Under the pieces are notes generated by a model that saw only the letters and a list, made by a program, of their open reading frames with translations, searched no databases and had not been told where the DNA came from. 64,000 nt of DNA from Trichopria drosophilae (taxonomy: Eukaryota > Arthropoda > Insecta > Hymenoptera > Diapriidae), in the NCBI GenBank assembly GCA_030407085.1, contig CM059587.1:97893001-97957000 (forward strand), given 5' to 3'. Of this stretch, positions 24,173 through 36,094 are shown piece by piece (position 1 is the first letter of the stretch; each line of letters starts with the position of its first letter). The translations under genes and the position numbers were made by a program.

Positions 24173-24367
24173 AACCGACAGTCAAAAAAGTAACAATCGA
24201 AAAGCCGACTGTCAAAAAACTGACAATAGAAAAGTCGACCATCAAAAAACCGACACTTCAAAAAATGTCTGCCCGCAGTTGGATATGTCTATTTTTGAAT
24301 GTGCCGGTTTTTGACTTAAGCTTTTCAACTGTTGCCTTTTTTATTGTCGGTTTTTCGACCCGCACCC
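24173..24367. repeat. fold-back of degenerate 15-bp units
   Basis: The left half is six consecutive units of about 15 bp, such as CCGACAGTCAAAAAA and CCGACTGTCAAAAAA, alternating with variants like GTAACAATCGAAAAG. The right half carries the reverse form and ends CGGTTTTTCGACCCGCACCC. The minus strand translates to a pentapeptide-like series (FFDGRLFYCQFFDSRLFDC) inside a 108-codon frame, which is explained by the 15-bp period and not taken as a gene. Confidence 0.7.
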
Positions 24368-25030
24368 AGTATAAATGTTCTTTCCTCGTATGTAAATTTT
24401 TCTGATTAACATTTTAATGGTTAACTGAAATTGTTCCAATAAAAGGAGTAGGTTTTATTATTCCAGTTACTAAAAACACCTTTTAAAGGATATGTTCTTA
24501 CACAATATGAGCAGCGATATTTTAAATTTTTATGGTAAAATATCCTTTAATGCAAAATACTTTTTTCCCAACATGATACATTCCAGCGTACAGTAAAAAT
24601 AATCAGATGGAAATTGATAAAATGCTCAAAATATTGTAATACTAAAAATTATGCAAAATCCAAAAATTATCAAACATGAAGTAATCTAAAATAATTTTAA
24701 AGCCAAGCTTAATGTTATTGTAACTCTTAAAACTGTAAATTAATGTAAATTAAGTGTAACACTTAATAAATCTGTCATAGATTTTTAAAAAAGTAGTCTT
24801 TTCCCCTTTTTATGCAATATTTATATTTCTCTTTTCTCCGTGCACTTTTCACCTTTTTAATAATATTATTTGACAAACTCGCATATTAGATTACTATATT
24901 AATTAAATTATGCTTTTGTTTCTAAAAGCCCTGGAGCAAATTATCATAATAAAGGGAAAATAAAGGGTTTCTAACCTCACAAAACTAATAACAAGATATT
25001 TTTTTATACTAAACAATATCACCTCATACG
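24368..25030. other. AT-rich non-coding stretch
   Basis: Nothing recognisable is seen. Confidence 0.45.
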
Positions 25031-25660
25031 TCCCAAGTTAAATTGCGTAGACGTTACAAAATCAACGACGTTTTGCAACGACCGGTGATTTTCGAAATTT
25101 GTTCAAGGATGAAAAAAGTTAATGAACCGTTAAGATCTAACAACCGTGATTCGATGTCTATCAGAAATAAGACGTACGTTTCGAGAAAAATGGAGTTTCG
25201 AAAAGAAAGGGGAAATGGAGAATGCATAGAAGCGTTTTAGTGAAATAATTACAAAGGACGTTTCCAACGGCGCGACGTGCACGTACACATTTTCACTTTA
25301 GAATAGACCCGGGGTAGTACAGGTAGAAACGAGGATAGATTTGCCATTCCTCAAGGAGTATTGTATCTCGTTTATTTTTAGACGACGCGTCGGCTGTGTA
25401 CACAACCAAGAGCTCCGACAATGAATGTACTCGACGATCCTCTCTCAAAAAACGACACCGATAGTAAGGCAAAGTGCTCTAATGCCGGAAGCACACCATA
25501 GAGTCGTTTTTTACGGGTAAACACGACCGTAAATTGCCAAAATTTACTACCCTGCTCTATTTTCGTATCGCTGTTGCTGTTCCCTGTTGTCGTTATTGTG
25601 GACGATCTCGATAACGCAACCCCATTACCCATTTGTATTCCTGTCGGTTTATCGATTTTT
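25031..25660. other. GC-richer island, possible promoter or exon region
   Basis: About 630 bp rich in CpG and CG-containing words stand out from the AT-rich DNA on both sides, with GCGCGACGTGCACGTAC near 25272. Frames are open on both strands: 25043-25240 on plus (65 codons, no ATG at the start) and 25378-25632 on minus. No RNA or domain evidence is available by eye. It is a good place to look for a promoter or conserved non-coding element. Confidence 0.4.
25378..25632 (-). CDS. candidate coding exon inside the GC-richer island
   Basis: An ATG at 25632 on the minus strand opens 84 codons to a stop at 25378. The N-terminus is MGNGVALSRSSTITTTGNSN, with Gly2 and Ser-rich residues that could fit N-myristoylation, followed by GSKFWQFTVVFTRKK. 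Composition is less AT-rich than flanking DNA and uses varied codons. No domain is recognised. The second half, after about residue 30, could be intron read-through, since weak donors exist. The frame may simply be open because local GC is high. Confidence 0.22.
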   Translation of the reverse strand: MGNGVALSRSSTITTTGNSNSDTKIEQGSKFWQFTVVFTRKKRLYGVLPALEHFALLSVSFFERGSSSTFIVGALGCVHSRRVV

Positions 25661-26267
25661 TCTACTTTTCACTTTTTCTGAAATATAAGTTTCGTATAAT
25701 TGTGTAAGTAAAACTGATTTTGATGCTCGTTTTCGGCGCTTATTTTCAGTTTATCTCTCCAATGAATACGTTATGCCATAATCAATCTAAATAATTGATG
25801 ACGTTATATTGACTTTAAAAAAATAGATGTTTAGTGTATGGACACATCTCTGAAACTTTTAAATTTTAGTTCAAAAGTCTTCCTCGCTTAGTACAGAGTT
25901 ATAATGTATAGATATGTACCAAAGTCACCATGTCCTTCAAATTTAATGTAATGTAGAAGACTAGATTAGCAAACAAAATTATTCTCACTAACCGATTAAT
26001 GGATATACTTTTCTTTGAAAGTCCCTGCCTGTCAATCTGAAGAAAACAAGAAATTCAAAATTCATAATAGTACTTAAAATATGACAGATCTAGCACATTA
26101 AAAATGTCCGAACTCGTATGAGTACTCATTCGACAGACGTAAACGTAACAAGTGCTTCCATAAACTGAAGTAGTTACTTGTAGGATTTGGCGTTTTCTGA
26201 TTATAAATGTGATATTTTAAATTCAGATTGACATGTAAAATATCATTAATAGAAATTGATGTTTCGA
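25661..26267. other. AT-rich non-coding stretch
   Basis: Nothing recognisable is seen. Confidence 0.4.
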
Positions 26268-26528
26268 TTAACCGTATTCGTCCCGAGAATCCGAAATTTG
26301 GACGCAACTTTCAGCGCTGCAACTTTTGTTTCGAACACCATTAAAAAATGTAAATAACCCAACGGGCACGAAGAACCCAAATGTCTCTAAAACGTTTTTA
26401 GAATGTTCCAGAAACGTTCCTAAAACGTTTTAGGGTCAGTCTGTAAAACAGCTATTGCTGTGACTCGCCCTTTAGCATTTTTGTATTATTTATATCTTGT
26501 ATTCGTTTTTGTAATTGCCAATAAAGAC

Positions 26529-26560
<32 letters not shown>

Positions 26561-27493
26561 CTATAGTTATGAGCCTACTTTTTCGAATCTCGTAATCAGA
26601 ATTAGCCGTCGATTTGAACGAAAAAAGTTATGATCAATTTTTCGAATAAAATACCAGTTACCAAATAAAAGTTTTTCGGGGTTTCTCAAAGAAGAACAAT
26701 TTTTTTTACAGTCAAGGGGCAAAGATGACCATTGAAGAAGGTAGTACTCGTTTCTTTTTACTGAGTCCTTCCTTTTACTGTTTGTCCTTCAAAAACATAA
26801 TATCTTCGAAATTGCGTCTGCGAATTGTAGATTTGATGCTACAGAACAGGATATCATTGGTTGTGAATCAGTAGGTTTTAGGTGTAATAATTAATAAGTA
26901 TATATAGACATTTGTAGTTTCATGCGGACATAGTGACATGGAAACAGCGAAAGTTGAGTGAAAATTCGACAAAAAAATTGGCAAATACCGGTTCAATATA
27001 ACCAATTTTAGGTTTTAGATGAATGATCATAAGATTAGATATTTACAAATGCTGATAATTACTTTTTCATCTGAATTCTTCATGTCTTCGAATGTTACAC
27101 GGTAAAATCATGAATATTTATGTGAGAAACTGACAAATCACAACTAACAGATAACTTGCTGACATCTTGTAGCCATCATTTTGTTTTGTCTTGCGAGAAA
27201 ATAAAGAACTGAAAAATAACGCGATTAGTACATTTTAAATGGTTAGTATTACTCTTTTCCCTGTTAAAAAAAAAAACAATTTTTGCAAAAAAAATCCTAG
27301 AAAAGGTATTTTCTCCGAAAAAATGATAACTTTTTGCCTTCAAATCGGCAGCTGATTGCGTCCACGGAGTTCAAAAGAGGGGGTCTAAAACCTCCTTTCT
27401 CTTGGTTTACTTTAAATTTTTCAAACTTGGAACGAAAAATACAGCGCTGAAAGTTGCGTCAAAATATCGGACTTCCGGGGCGAAAGGGGTTAA
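26268..27493. mobile_element. piggyBac-like fold-back, third subfamily, with nested retroelement
   Basis: The element is 26272-27489, flanked by TTAA at 26268-26271 and 27490-27493. The ends are diverged inverted repeats that share GACGCAACTTTCAGCGCTG close to each terminus. After a foreign segment at about 26340-26562, the left arm resumes. CGTAATCAG...GATTTGAACG near 26590-26625 pairs with the reverse of the right arm near 27330-27360. No transposase is seen. The terminal CC/GGGG plus TTAA again points to piggyBac-type insertion. Confidence 0.65.
26340..26562 (+). mobile_element. 3' tail of a non-LTR retrotransposon with (TTA)n end, nested
   Basis: This block interrupts the left arm of the TTAA-flanked fold-back. 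It ends with CCAATAAAGACG, containing an AATAAA signal, directly followed by a (TTA)n run at 26530-26560. A polyadenylation signal plus a trinucleotide tail is typical of several LINE clades. Upstream, AAAACGTTTTTAGAATGTTCC-like words are repeated as short direct and inverted copies. No coding part remains, so the insertion is heavily 5'-truncated. The clade is not determined. Confidence 0.55.
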
Positions 27494-28554
27494 ATGTAAA
27501 TTGCTACCTGTAACTTTGAGTTAGAAGTAAAAATGTATAATTGCACTGAAAATAAAGATTATTAATAATGACTAAATACTTAGCCGGTTACTTACTAGTA
27601 GCTGGTTAATTAACCCAAATATTTAGTGAATTCAACTGAAATGTACTTGGAATTACTCGATATTTACTTGTTAACCTCCAACCACGTAGGTATTTAGTCA
27701 ATATTCGTACATTTTTCTTAACAGTGTCGAAGTACTGAAATAATCAATTTTTCATGTTTAATTGTAAAATTTTTGGAAACATCGTTTTAAAAAATACCTG
27801 CAGAGAAGGATGGCGATAAATCTAGCACAATCTGGTCACGACAAGTAGTTGAGAAAAAGGATTGTGATTTCGTCCAGAGATTTTGAAAGTTTTTATTTAA
27901 ATTGGTAGCCTTAAGGTGTTAAAATTCACCTTATATTGGTGAACTAATTAGTTCACATTTGACAATAGAATGAAAATATTTACCATCTTTCGCATTGAAA
28001 TTTTGTCTATGTACATAATTCATAATTTTGACAAAACCAAGATTTTAAAAATTGTTATTAAAACTCTGATAATAAATATTTATTTTCTTTAAAAAAAATG
28101 TAAATTTAAAAAGCAACGAATCATTTTATCAAAATACCCATTTTGACTTAGAACAAAAATAGTTTCAAATGATCGCATGCTCAATTTCATTCAAAAGAGT
28201 CTCTAATGCGAAGAAAACAGAAAGAAAATTTTATCCAGGCTTTTTATTAACATTTTTCGTTCTTTCCGTGCTAATTCTTAATCGATTTAGCTGAAATTTA
28301 CCGTGAGATTATTTTAAATTATTTTTCATACAATATGGAAGTCGACTGGTCAATATAATATTCAAGAGTTTTTGAAATGTGAAGTTATTTTGTTTGACCG
28401 TAACTGTCGATATTCGTCGGGCTCTGAGGACTTTTAAAAACATTGTTCGCACTTTATGATTTGGGATTATCTCTATTTTGTGTTTTGAAACGATCCTATC
28501 GGTGGTAGATAATAAAATTCTTCTTCAATTGTCTGTGTGCTACTGTTGACTGTT
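27494..28554. other. AT-rich non-coding stretch
   Basis: Nothing recognisable is seen. Confidence 0.45.
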
Positions 28555-29105
28555 TTATCCCATTAACGCCTGAAATGGCATTTTTTACACTTTAACTACA
28601 ATCAAGTATTTAGAGTCTAAATCGAAGTAACAAAAAATTTACAGGTACATATCTTAATATTTTCCAATCTGAATATGTGCTTTTGGCATATATATTTTTA
28701 AAAAATCCATTTTTGTTAGTATATTTTTTAAATTTCATATTTTCGCCTGCATTTCATAAAACCTTAAGATTATATATATTTTTTTAAATTCATGATGAAA
28801 TAATCAAAATGACGTCCTCAATGAAAATTTCTTTTTAAATGTCTGGATGTTTTAACTCAAAAGTAAAGAGGTTCCTTATTAAAGCAATAAGAATGAAAAG
28901 TTCTTAGAAAAGATTGAAGATAATACTGAATTGTTTTTAGATTTTTTACATGGTATTTTGAGAAATTTGTTATGTAAATTTTTCTAAACAAAAAAATTTA
29001 CAAAAAGTTCTAAAAAAAAATGTAGCATATTTTCTGAATTATATTCTTTTGTTTTGTTTGCAATTTTTTTCAGAATTTTGTAATATCAAAAATATATAAC
29101 TTTTA
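28555..29105. mobile_element. half copy of the 13427-type piggyBac-like element
   Basis: It starts with TTAT (28555-28558) then CCCATTAACGCCTGAAATGG. It follows the left arm of the 13427-14712 element, with AATGAAAATTTCTTT, AATGAAAAGTTCTTAGAA and TTTGAGAAATTTGTT blocks in order. Similarity fades around 29100, the place that corresponds to the centre of the full element. No right arm follows. It also lacks the GAGGTCGCTCTT subterminal block, which appears deleted. Confidence 0.7.
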
Positions 29106-30747
29106 GACAGTAGACATTTCTAACTTAGATTATGTTAAGCCAAATATTATTTGATTTTCTATATATAAATAAGGCTTTTAAATCGACAAATTTAATATTA
29201 AATATAAGATATCTCAATTAATACGTACAATTCACTTCCATATGACAAAGTGTGAATTTACAAAACTTTTTTTTTATACATGAAAGCAAAAATATTTTTA
29301 AATTCGAAACATAAATAGCTGCTTTTATTCTGTAATACGTAGTACGATAAGAATGTGAGTTATCTGCACCATTTAGCTACTAAATTCTTTACTTCTGCAT
29401 GATATTATGCCAGTTTTATACTTCATAAACCCGTACACACTAATATTACTAATATGGAATAAATAAATAATAAAATAAAATCATTTAGAAAAATGTTATG
29501 CGCCACAGTGTTGACAAATTTTACTGCCAAGAATTCAGTGGAAAAATTACGTTTCAACGAGACATGTAGCAAAATCGTTGTCCTGTCCTTGATACCCTTC
29601 GTATTTACCAACATTCCTGTTTTTCCACTGTAATACATATTTTGGATGAGAAATTTAATTAAAGACACTTTTTGCATTCATCTTGCTATCTACACATAAA
29701 TGCAGCGAGAAACTAGGATTAATATTCCCCTGACGGTGATTAATATTCACGCCAGATAATGAATCACATAATTAGTATACGTGTTTGTAACGTATAAACG
29801 GATTGTTCTCTTTTCAACGGTCCGTGACTACCAGCTATAATTGAAATGACAGAGTAAATATGAAATTATTATTTGTCCGTTAGAAATGGCAGTTTTTACG
29901 TATGAAAATCCGCGGTTAACAAATTAGTAATTAAGGAAATGATTGCATCACGTTTCCAAAGGAGAAAGTTTTGGTTTATAGTGTTCGTTTTATCATATGA
30001 CATTTTACGTTTCTGTCGCATTTCCAACATTACTTTTTAATAGTATTAAATTCCACTTGAATAATTATTATTTTTATTCACAATTAAGGGCAGTAATAAA
30101 AGCACAATTAAAAATAATAACAATATTTTGCTTCGCATTTCAAAATTCCGTGAATGTTGAAATTAAATTTATATTGAATTCATTAATGCATGGAAACACA
30201 CTATTCGGCATTTTTTATATATCGACTTTTATTTTATTATTATCCACTGTAAATATTCGTTACACAAACTTGAAATTTCGTTATTAAAGTTTTGCATGTG
30301 TAATTAATTAAAACGTTAGAAAATGTTGCGGTAGAGAAAAAGAAATATATTTTTAATCGATTTTCATTTGTAACATGAATATTGGATTAATTTACTTGAT
30401 GAAATTGATATGAATAAATTCCATGATCATCTATAAAATCATGATAAAATGTTTCCTTATCGCTGACTAAGAAAGCATTGTGTATGCTCTCTTTATCAGT
30501 TATCTGTAACTTTAGAGGATCTTCAACTTCCATGAGAAATGTTATTATTGTAAAAACGTTTGTTCATATGAAAACAATTAAAAAATGAAATATCACGATG
30601 TTAGAGTTTAAACAAATTCTATTAGATTTTTAACATAAAAAACATTCATAAAAAAAGAATGTTCAAATTTTCAATGTTTGTCTAATTAAAAACAGCCATT
30701 TAGAAAACATTTAAATACTATTTTGACAACGGAAATAGCAAAAGCAT
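29106..30747. other. AT-rich non-coding stretch
   Basis: No gene is supported. A 96-codon AT-rich frame at 29997-30287 is hydrophobic and has no motif. The part at 29500-29960 is slightly GC-richer and looks unique. Confidence 0.4.
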
Positions 30748-31111
30748 ATCCCGAGTAAAAAAAAGTTGATCAAATTTTGATCAAAATCGATCAGATCCAA
30801 AAATGATCCAAAAGAGGTCCAAGTTTTAAGACATTCCAGGACCAAAGTTGGACGCGTTTATAACCAAAAAACAATCTCAATTATAATTGCATGAGATGAA
30901 AAAATTAACCATTTTTAGATCTTTAAAGACAATAATTGGATTAGTTTTCAATCTCATGCAATTATAATTGAGATTATTTTTTGATTGTAATCTGGTCCAA
31001 AGTTGGTCCTAGAATGTCTCAAAACTTGGATCTGTTTTGGATCATTTTTTAATCTGACCGATTTTGATCTCATTTTGATCAAAATTTGATCAACTTTTTT
31101 TTACTCGCGAT
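30748..31111. mobile_element. GATC-rich hairpin MITE
   Basis: Arms of about 150 bp (30752-30905 and 30950-31107) pair from CGAGTAAAAAAAAGTTGATC inward to CTCAATTATAATTGCATGAG, leaving a loop of about 45 bp. The arms contain many GATC and GGTCC words, for example TGATCAAATTTTGATCA. The flanks do not show an unambiguous target duplication. There is no coding potential. Confidence 0.75.
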
Positions 31112-32613
31112 TCGATAATTGTAGATTAAATCACTTTCGAATCAATATGGATCCATTTTACTTTCAGAATGAAGCTCGTAAATCAACAAAAAACGTGTAT
31201 CTCATCTAGTAAAACTTCAAAGCTAAACTCATTTACTGATTTAAATTTCGTTAAGTACAAGACCAAGCTTTCGTAGAGCTTAGGAAATTCTAGTCGGTTC
31301 AGCATACGTCAGATGAATTTGATGTGTACCTAGATATCCTTCGATTATAACATTTTAACCCCAAACATTCTAATAGTAACATTCTATGCTAATATTGTTA
31401 ATAAAATATAGTATCTCAAAATGGTGATTTCCATGTAAATATTAAAATATTGAAAACCATTTGCAATGTTTGTTATCTAATTAATATAATAAATAATAGT
31501 AAACTTTGTACTTAAAAGAAATAATCTAAAATATTGAAAAAAATATTCTTAACGACCACAATTCCCAATAGAAAAGTAATAAATATTTATAAAGTAAGAG
31601 AAGTTCATTGAACTCATGAATATGATATTTATAACTCCCTATACAGATAATTATTATTAGTTTTATCGGCACGAATTCCCAGTTATAAATAATAATTTGA
31701 TCTGCAGTAAGTCCGAGTGAAAAGAACTTCGCACATCGGAATTAAAAAACTCAAGGAATACGAATCTCAAGTTTCTTCTATAGAGAGAATATTTTCACCC
31801 TTCGGGTCTTATCCGACAGAAGTCTTCCGTGAACCTTCCGTTTGCTTTTTTTCCATTTTTATGAATCGACTCTGGAAATACTAGATGCATTGTGAAACAG
31901 GTGAATTCTAACGAGTTGAGCTTCTTGTACTACTTTTTCAAACGTTCGATATATTTTTCGGAATTGGCGTTCACGTAAATGTATTATTGTATTGCCATTT
32001 TATATTATACGAATTTATTACCCATAAATATAAAGAATATTTTTATTGATATACTCTTATAACTACACAAATTATTAGGTGTAAAAATATTACTAAGAAA
32101 TTATTATCAAAATAAAATAAGAATCAAAATAAAACGTGTTGACTCCTACATGAGTCGTCTATAGTTATAATTTAAAAGAAAGCACGAAATTTAGGCTGTA
32201 TTTATACAAACTCATAGATACGTCGTGTAATGTTGAGTGTGAGTGTGTGTTATTAATGTGAAAAACTCAATGAATTTTGATTTGATTTAAATTTCATAAT
32301 ATTACATGCCGTTATATCTCTTTTTTTAAGGGAGGATCCCCACGGGTAAAGGTGGTTTTGTCCCCCGAGATGTAACCTTTAAAACTACCCAATTCGGATA
32401 GAGTTTAATGAGACGTAACACCTCATACTAAATTAACAATCTATTTTTAAATTAAATCTATTTTTTTAAAATGGAAATTTCAGAATAGTTTTTAGCCCAT
32501 TTTAAGCCAATATCATGCATTTAAACCCTGGGAAAGACAAATTACAACAACAACAAAATGTGAAGTTATCTACAAGATATCCTATCTGCAGTATAAGAAA
32601 TGCTACATTATAC
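31112..32613. other. AT-rich stretch with a small GC patch
   Basis: Nothing is recognised except a short GC-rich piece at about 32328-32375 (GGGAGGATCCCCACGGG) that could be a remnant of a transposon end. Confidence 0.35.
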
Positions 32614-33011
32614 ACAGAGAGAAAAAAAAGTTAATGAAACCATGAAGAAAAGGTAGAAATGATTATAACATTTCATAAGAGTACAATTAACATCGTGAAA
32701 AGTTTTAGTTGACAGTATCTTATTGTTATAATCCATAGAATTGTAAAATATAACATACAATAATTACTGTTTATAATGATAGTAGCTCTTTTCATTTAAT
32801 CACTTTTACTAAATTTACTATTTATTATTTAGCTGTATAACCACGTTACATTTGAGGTTATGTGCTATACTGCATATTTAAGTACCGGGAAATAGTAAAC
32901 ATAACAATGTTTTGGTTTGTTTTACTATGAAAATGGTTAATTTAACCATTCTTTTAATCACGCATTTTACATTTCTATAATGATTTCATTAATCTTTTTC
33001 GTTCTCTCTGT
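32614..33011. mobile_element. hairpin MITE with ACAGAGAGAA ends
   Basis: The left end ACAGAGAGAAAAAAAAGTTA and the right end reading TTCTCTCTGT (33002-33011) are inverted, continuing inward through TTAATGAAA / TTTCATTAA. Length is 398 bp. An interrupted related copy lies at 9997-10592. The interior is AT-rich with no frame. Confidence 0.6.
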
Positions 33012-34423
33012 ATAGACAGACAGGAAGATATTTAGACTTTCGTGTTAAAAGGATCCTTTTATTTTTTTATTTATATATTTATTTATTTATACGCGAATAA
33101 TTCCGAGGAATATTTTGGCATCAAAACAAGAATAATTTACTGGCTTATCACAGCGAGAAGACATGGTTTCGACTATGAAAATACTAAAATCTTAACAGAA
33201 GAAAAGAATTGGAAAAAAGGTGTCATGTTAAAAACTTTTTCATAAAAAACACAGCCAATGTTATATTAGAAGATCAAATCTTCCTGTCGAATTTCATATT
33301 GTAAAATAGTATTGATTAACAGTAAGATGTTAATAAAAATATGTGGCGATTAAATGGAACTATGCCAGGTAAATTGTGTTAGGGTAGGATTTGGACATGA
33401 TAGGTTTAGTTCGAAATTTATTGACTGTTAGTACAACACTACTGGGCTTTGGACATGTTCCGGTGGAGCTAACTGGGATAAATCCTGGGATTACAATTTA
33501 TCGATTGCTTAAATAAAATAGGAACGATGTTCGATAAGGATTTGATAAGCTCAGACATGACACATGATTAGCAATTCATCAAACGTCACTGTCAATCTGG
33601 AATTAAAAGATTTTAGTAATGTAACTCTTTCTAGGAGCGTTATAGTAAATTTAACGAATCGTTAAAAGTGAAATCTTTAGTAATTGAAGTGTTTTTATGG
33701 TGCATAAAAAACATTTTTCGATACGTAAGAAATTATTTCAGAATTGCATACAAAATTCGGAACATCATTCCGATAAACGTAATATTAATGCGCTTATGGA
33801 ACTCTTGCAATGTAACAATTGTCAATAATGTAATCAAACATTTAAAAATCTTCCATATCCTGCAAATTGTATCAGTTACCCAATATTTAATGTCAACACT
33901 TTTTATAATGGCGCAATTTGCAAACAATTTGCACTGGTCGATAAAAAATGACCTGCATTCTAAATCAAACATCAGACTAGACTATTCTTATAGATTTTTC
34001 GACATCATTTTTTCATGTATGATTACTTGCAACACTTTAAATAATTCTGTTAGTTTGATACACAATTAAAAATTTCACAAGAATTAAAACAAAATTACTC
34101 ACTGATTGACTGTAACGTCCTTATATTTGGACTTAATCAAAAATAAACATTTACATCAGTATAGTCTTATTTTAACATTTAGATTTTTTAAAGAACAACT
34201 GAAAATTGTATAATTTTACAATATAAAATTGAAAGTTCGTTTTACGTTCAGAAACATCGACTTTAAAACCCAAATAGAAATATGTAGTTATTTTTTCAAG
34301 CAAAAAATCAATATCATATCGAAGATTGAGTGATCATCAAACGAAATTGGTTCAGAAGAGTTTTCTGAATCCTGTTGATAAAATAGAACAAAAGTGATTC
34401 TAGAGCAATGGGTTTAATCCATT
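33012..34423. other. AT-rich stretch, unsupported frame at 33668-34069
   Basis: The longest frame here is 133 codons from a GTG at 33668, hydrophobic and Ile/Asn/Leu-rich with several possible membrane segments. A minus-strand frame (33733-33972) overlaps it. Nothing distinguishes it from AT-driven chance, though a decayed multi-pass membrane protein cannot be excluded. Confidence 0.3.
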
Positions 34424-34730
34424 AGAATGGACATTTTTTCACTACAATTTTCAACGTTTGTCTTTTCAGTAAACAGTTTCTAATAATTTGCCAAGCAGGT
34501 ATATCTGTCACAGTACTGACTAAGGTTTCAAAATCTTATGTTTGATTTCTGAAAAAGTGCAACCGAGAAACATTATATAAGATTATTTTTTGCTTTCTTC
34601 TTTATATTGTTTTTTCACAGTGGAATAATTTCAGAATTTATGTGCGAAGTAAAGAAATCGTATCCTTGAGACTGGAACTTTAAAATGTGCATATTAACAT
34701 TTTGATTATAAAAGTAAAAGTATCCAAAAA
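34424..34730 (+). repeat. dispersed repeat, copy 1, with acceptor-like site
   Basis: It shares a block order with 48698-49010: GGACATTTTTTCACTACA, a T-rich run ending in TTTTTTCACAG (34620), then TGTGCGAAGTAAAGAAATCG and ATATTAACATTTTGAT. After the AG the two copies share a frame with several synonymous differences, but this copy has a TGA in it (34667-34669). It may be a decayed duplicated exon or an unclassified repeat. Confidence 0.5.
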
Positions 34731-35358
34731 AACAGCTGAAATAAAATATAAGGTATCTAAAACTATGGCTGCTGTAACCATAGAATTTTGTTTCTTTTAA
34801 CCATCAAAGGATATCCATATAAAATGCCTTCAGCAATTGTAGATATGGAAGGGACATAATTATCAATATAATATGGTGAAGATACCATATTTTAGCTGGT
34901 AACAACCCTGGTGTTTTTTTCGTGCTGAAACAATAAAACATCTACAATCGAAATGTAAGAACTTCACCAGACAAACATCATCAGAAAGAATTCAAAAAAT
35001 AGTCAGAGGGCCAAATTTAATAGGCCTCAAACCTAATACCATAGGCTGAATTCCTCAATTTAAAAGCAATGTCATCGCTACAATAAACAAAAATTTTGAA
35101 AAAAACTGGGAAAACATCGAGTAAAACGCTCATAACATATTCGAAAACAATCAAACAATTAAATAGTTTTGAACAAGTCACCCTAACGAGTTTCTGTACA
35201 GGCTACACAAAAATATCACATCAGTATATAATGAAAAAAAAAACACACACCCACACACACAAGTGCAAATGTGAGGTTGAAATCTCAATCGAAAATTTAA
35301 TGGTAATTTAATGCCCAAAATTCCAACATGACAGAACAGAAGAGATCATCGCAGAATA
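34731..35358. other. AT-rich stretch with (CA)n microsatellite
   Basis: A CA-rich microsatellite interrupted by CCC lies at 35242-35261. Nothing else is recognised. Confidence 0.45.
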
Positions 35359-35600
35359 GGGTGCGGGTAAAAATACCGAATGTAAGAACTATAAGACGAA
35401 AATCCATAAACCGATTTTCAACTGAACAAATTTAAAAGAGCCGAATCCTAAGTAACCATTTTTCAAAAAACCGAAATTAAAAAAATCAATACAGTCAGAA
35501 AGTTGAATTTTACAATACCAAATTTCAAAAGCCGAATATTACACTTTCATACATAAAAGCCACATCCAATAAAGCAAATTTAAAAAAACTATCCTTTTCT
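35359..35600. repeat. left part of CCGA-unit fold-back cluster
   Basis: It starts GGGTGCGGGTAAAAATACCG and continues as degenerate ACCGAA/TTTCAA/AAA units. The piece ACATAAAAGCCACATCCAA at about 35553-35575 is answered in reverse by TTGGATGTGGCTTTTATGT at about 36253-36275, so it pairs with DNA beyond the inserted MITE. Confidence 0.55.
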
Positions 35601-35758
35601 AGGAAATATGGCTTAATACAAATATTATAAGGCGTTTACAACAAATGGACTATTAATAGTACTAGAAATGCAAATAAACAGTAAACACTCAATTTAATTG
35701 GAAAATTGAATATCGTAAGAAAATATGTAAATGTAAATAAATGATGCTATAATGTATA

Positions 35759-36006
35759 CAGTAGAGTCTCGGTTCCTCGCCTTTCCCTCCCGTTTCGTTA
35801 TATTTACCAAAAGAAGGGGACCGCCTCTTTTCCCACTCCCCTCAGACGCATTTTGTTCGTGACACCACAGCAGGCCCTTCCTGAGGCCCCAGACCGCAAG
35901 GAGGGGGAAAAAGAGAACGGTGACAGGTAAATATAACGATACGGAACCGGCTAAAATATCGTGGTACGTAAATACAGCGAGAAGCCATTATACCGGGACT
36001 CTACTG
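35759..36006. mobile_element. pogo/Tigger-like MITE, copy 2
   Basis: Perfect-looking ends CAGTAGAGTC...GACTCTACTG enclose 248 bp of GC-rich DNA, with TA before the left end and AA (mutated TA) after the right. The interior has CGTTATATTTACC and its inverse, GTAAATATAACG, so it folds on itself. It is homologous in reverse orientation to 10151-10415. It lies within the CCGA-unit cluster. Confidence 0.7.
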
Positions 36007-36094
36007 AATGCGTGTGGTCGCTAATAACTATTCAAGTTAGTACTATAATAAATAAATAATGAAAAAAAAAAGGTTTTTCATATCTCAGTAACGA

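Noticed and set aside
23935..24261. 108-codon minus-strand frame with FFD-RLF-C pentapeptide-like repeats
   Set aside because: It is a translation of the degenerate 15-bp units plus the end of the neighbouring fold-back. No start context or domain is present.
33668..34069. 133-codon frame resembling a multi-pass membrane protein
   Set aside because: It starts at GTG, is Ile/Asn/Leu-rich as expected from AT-rich DNA, is overlapped by a minus-strand frame and has no family motif.
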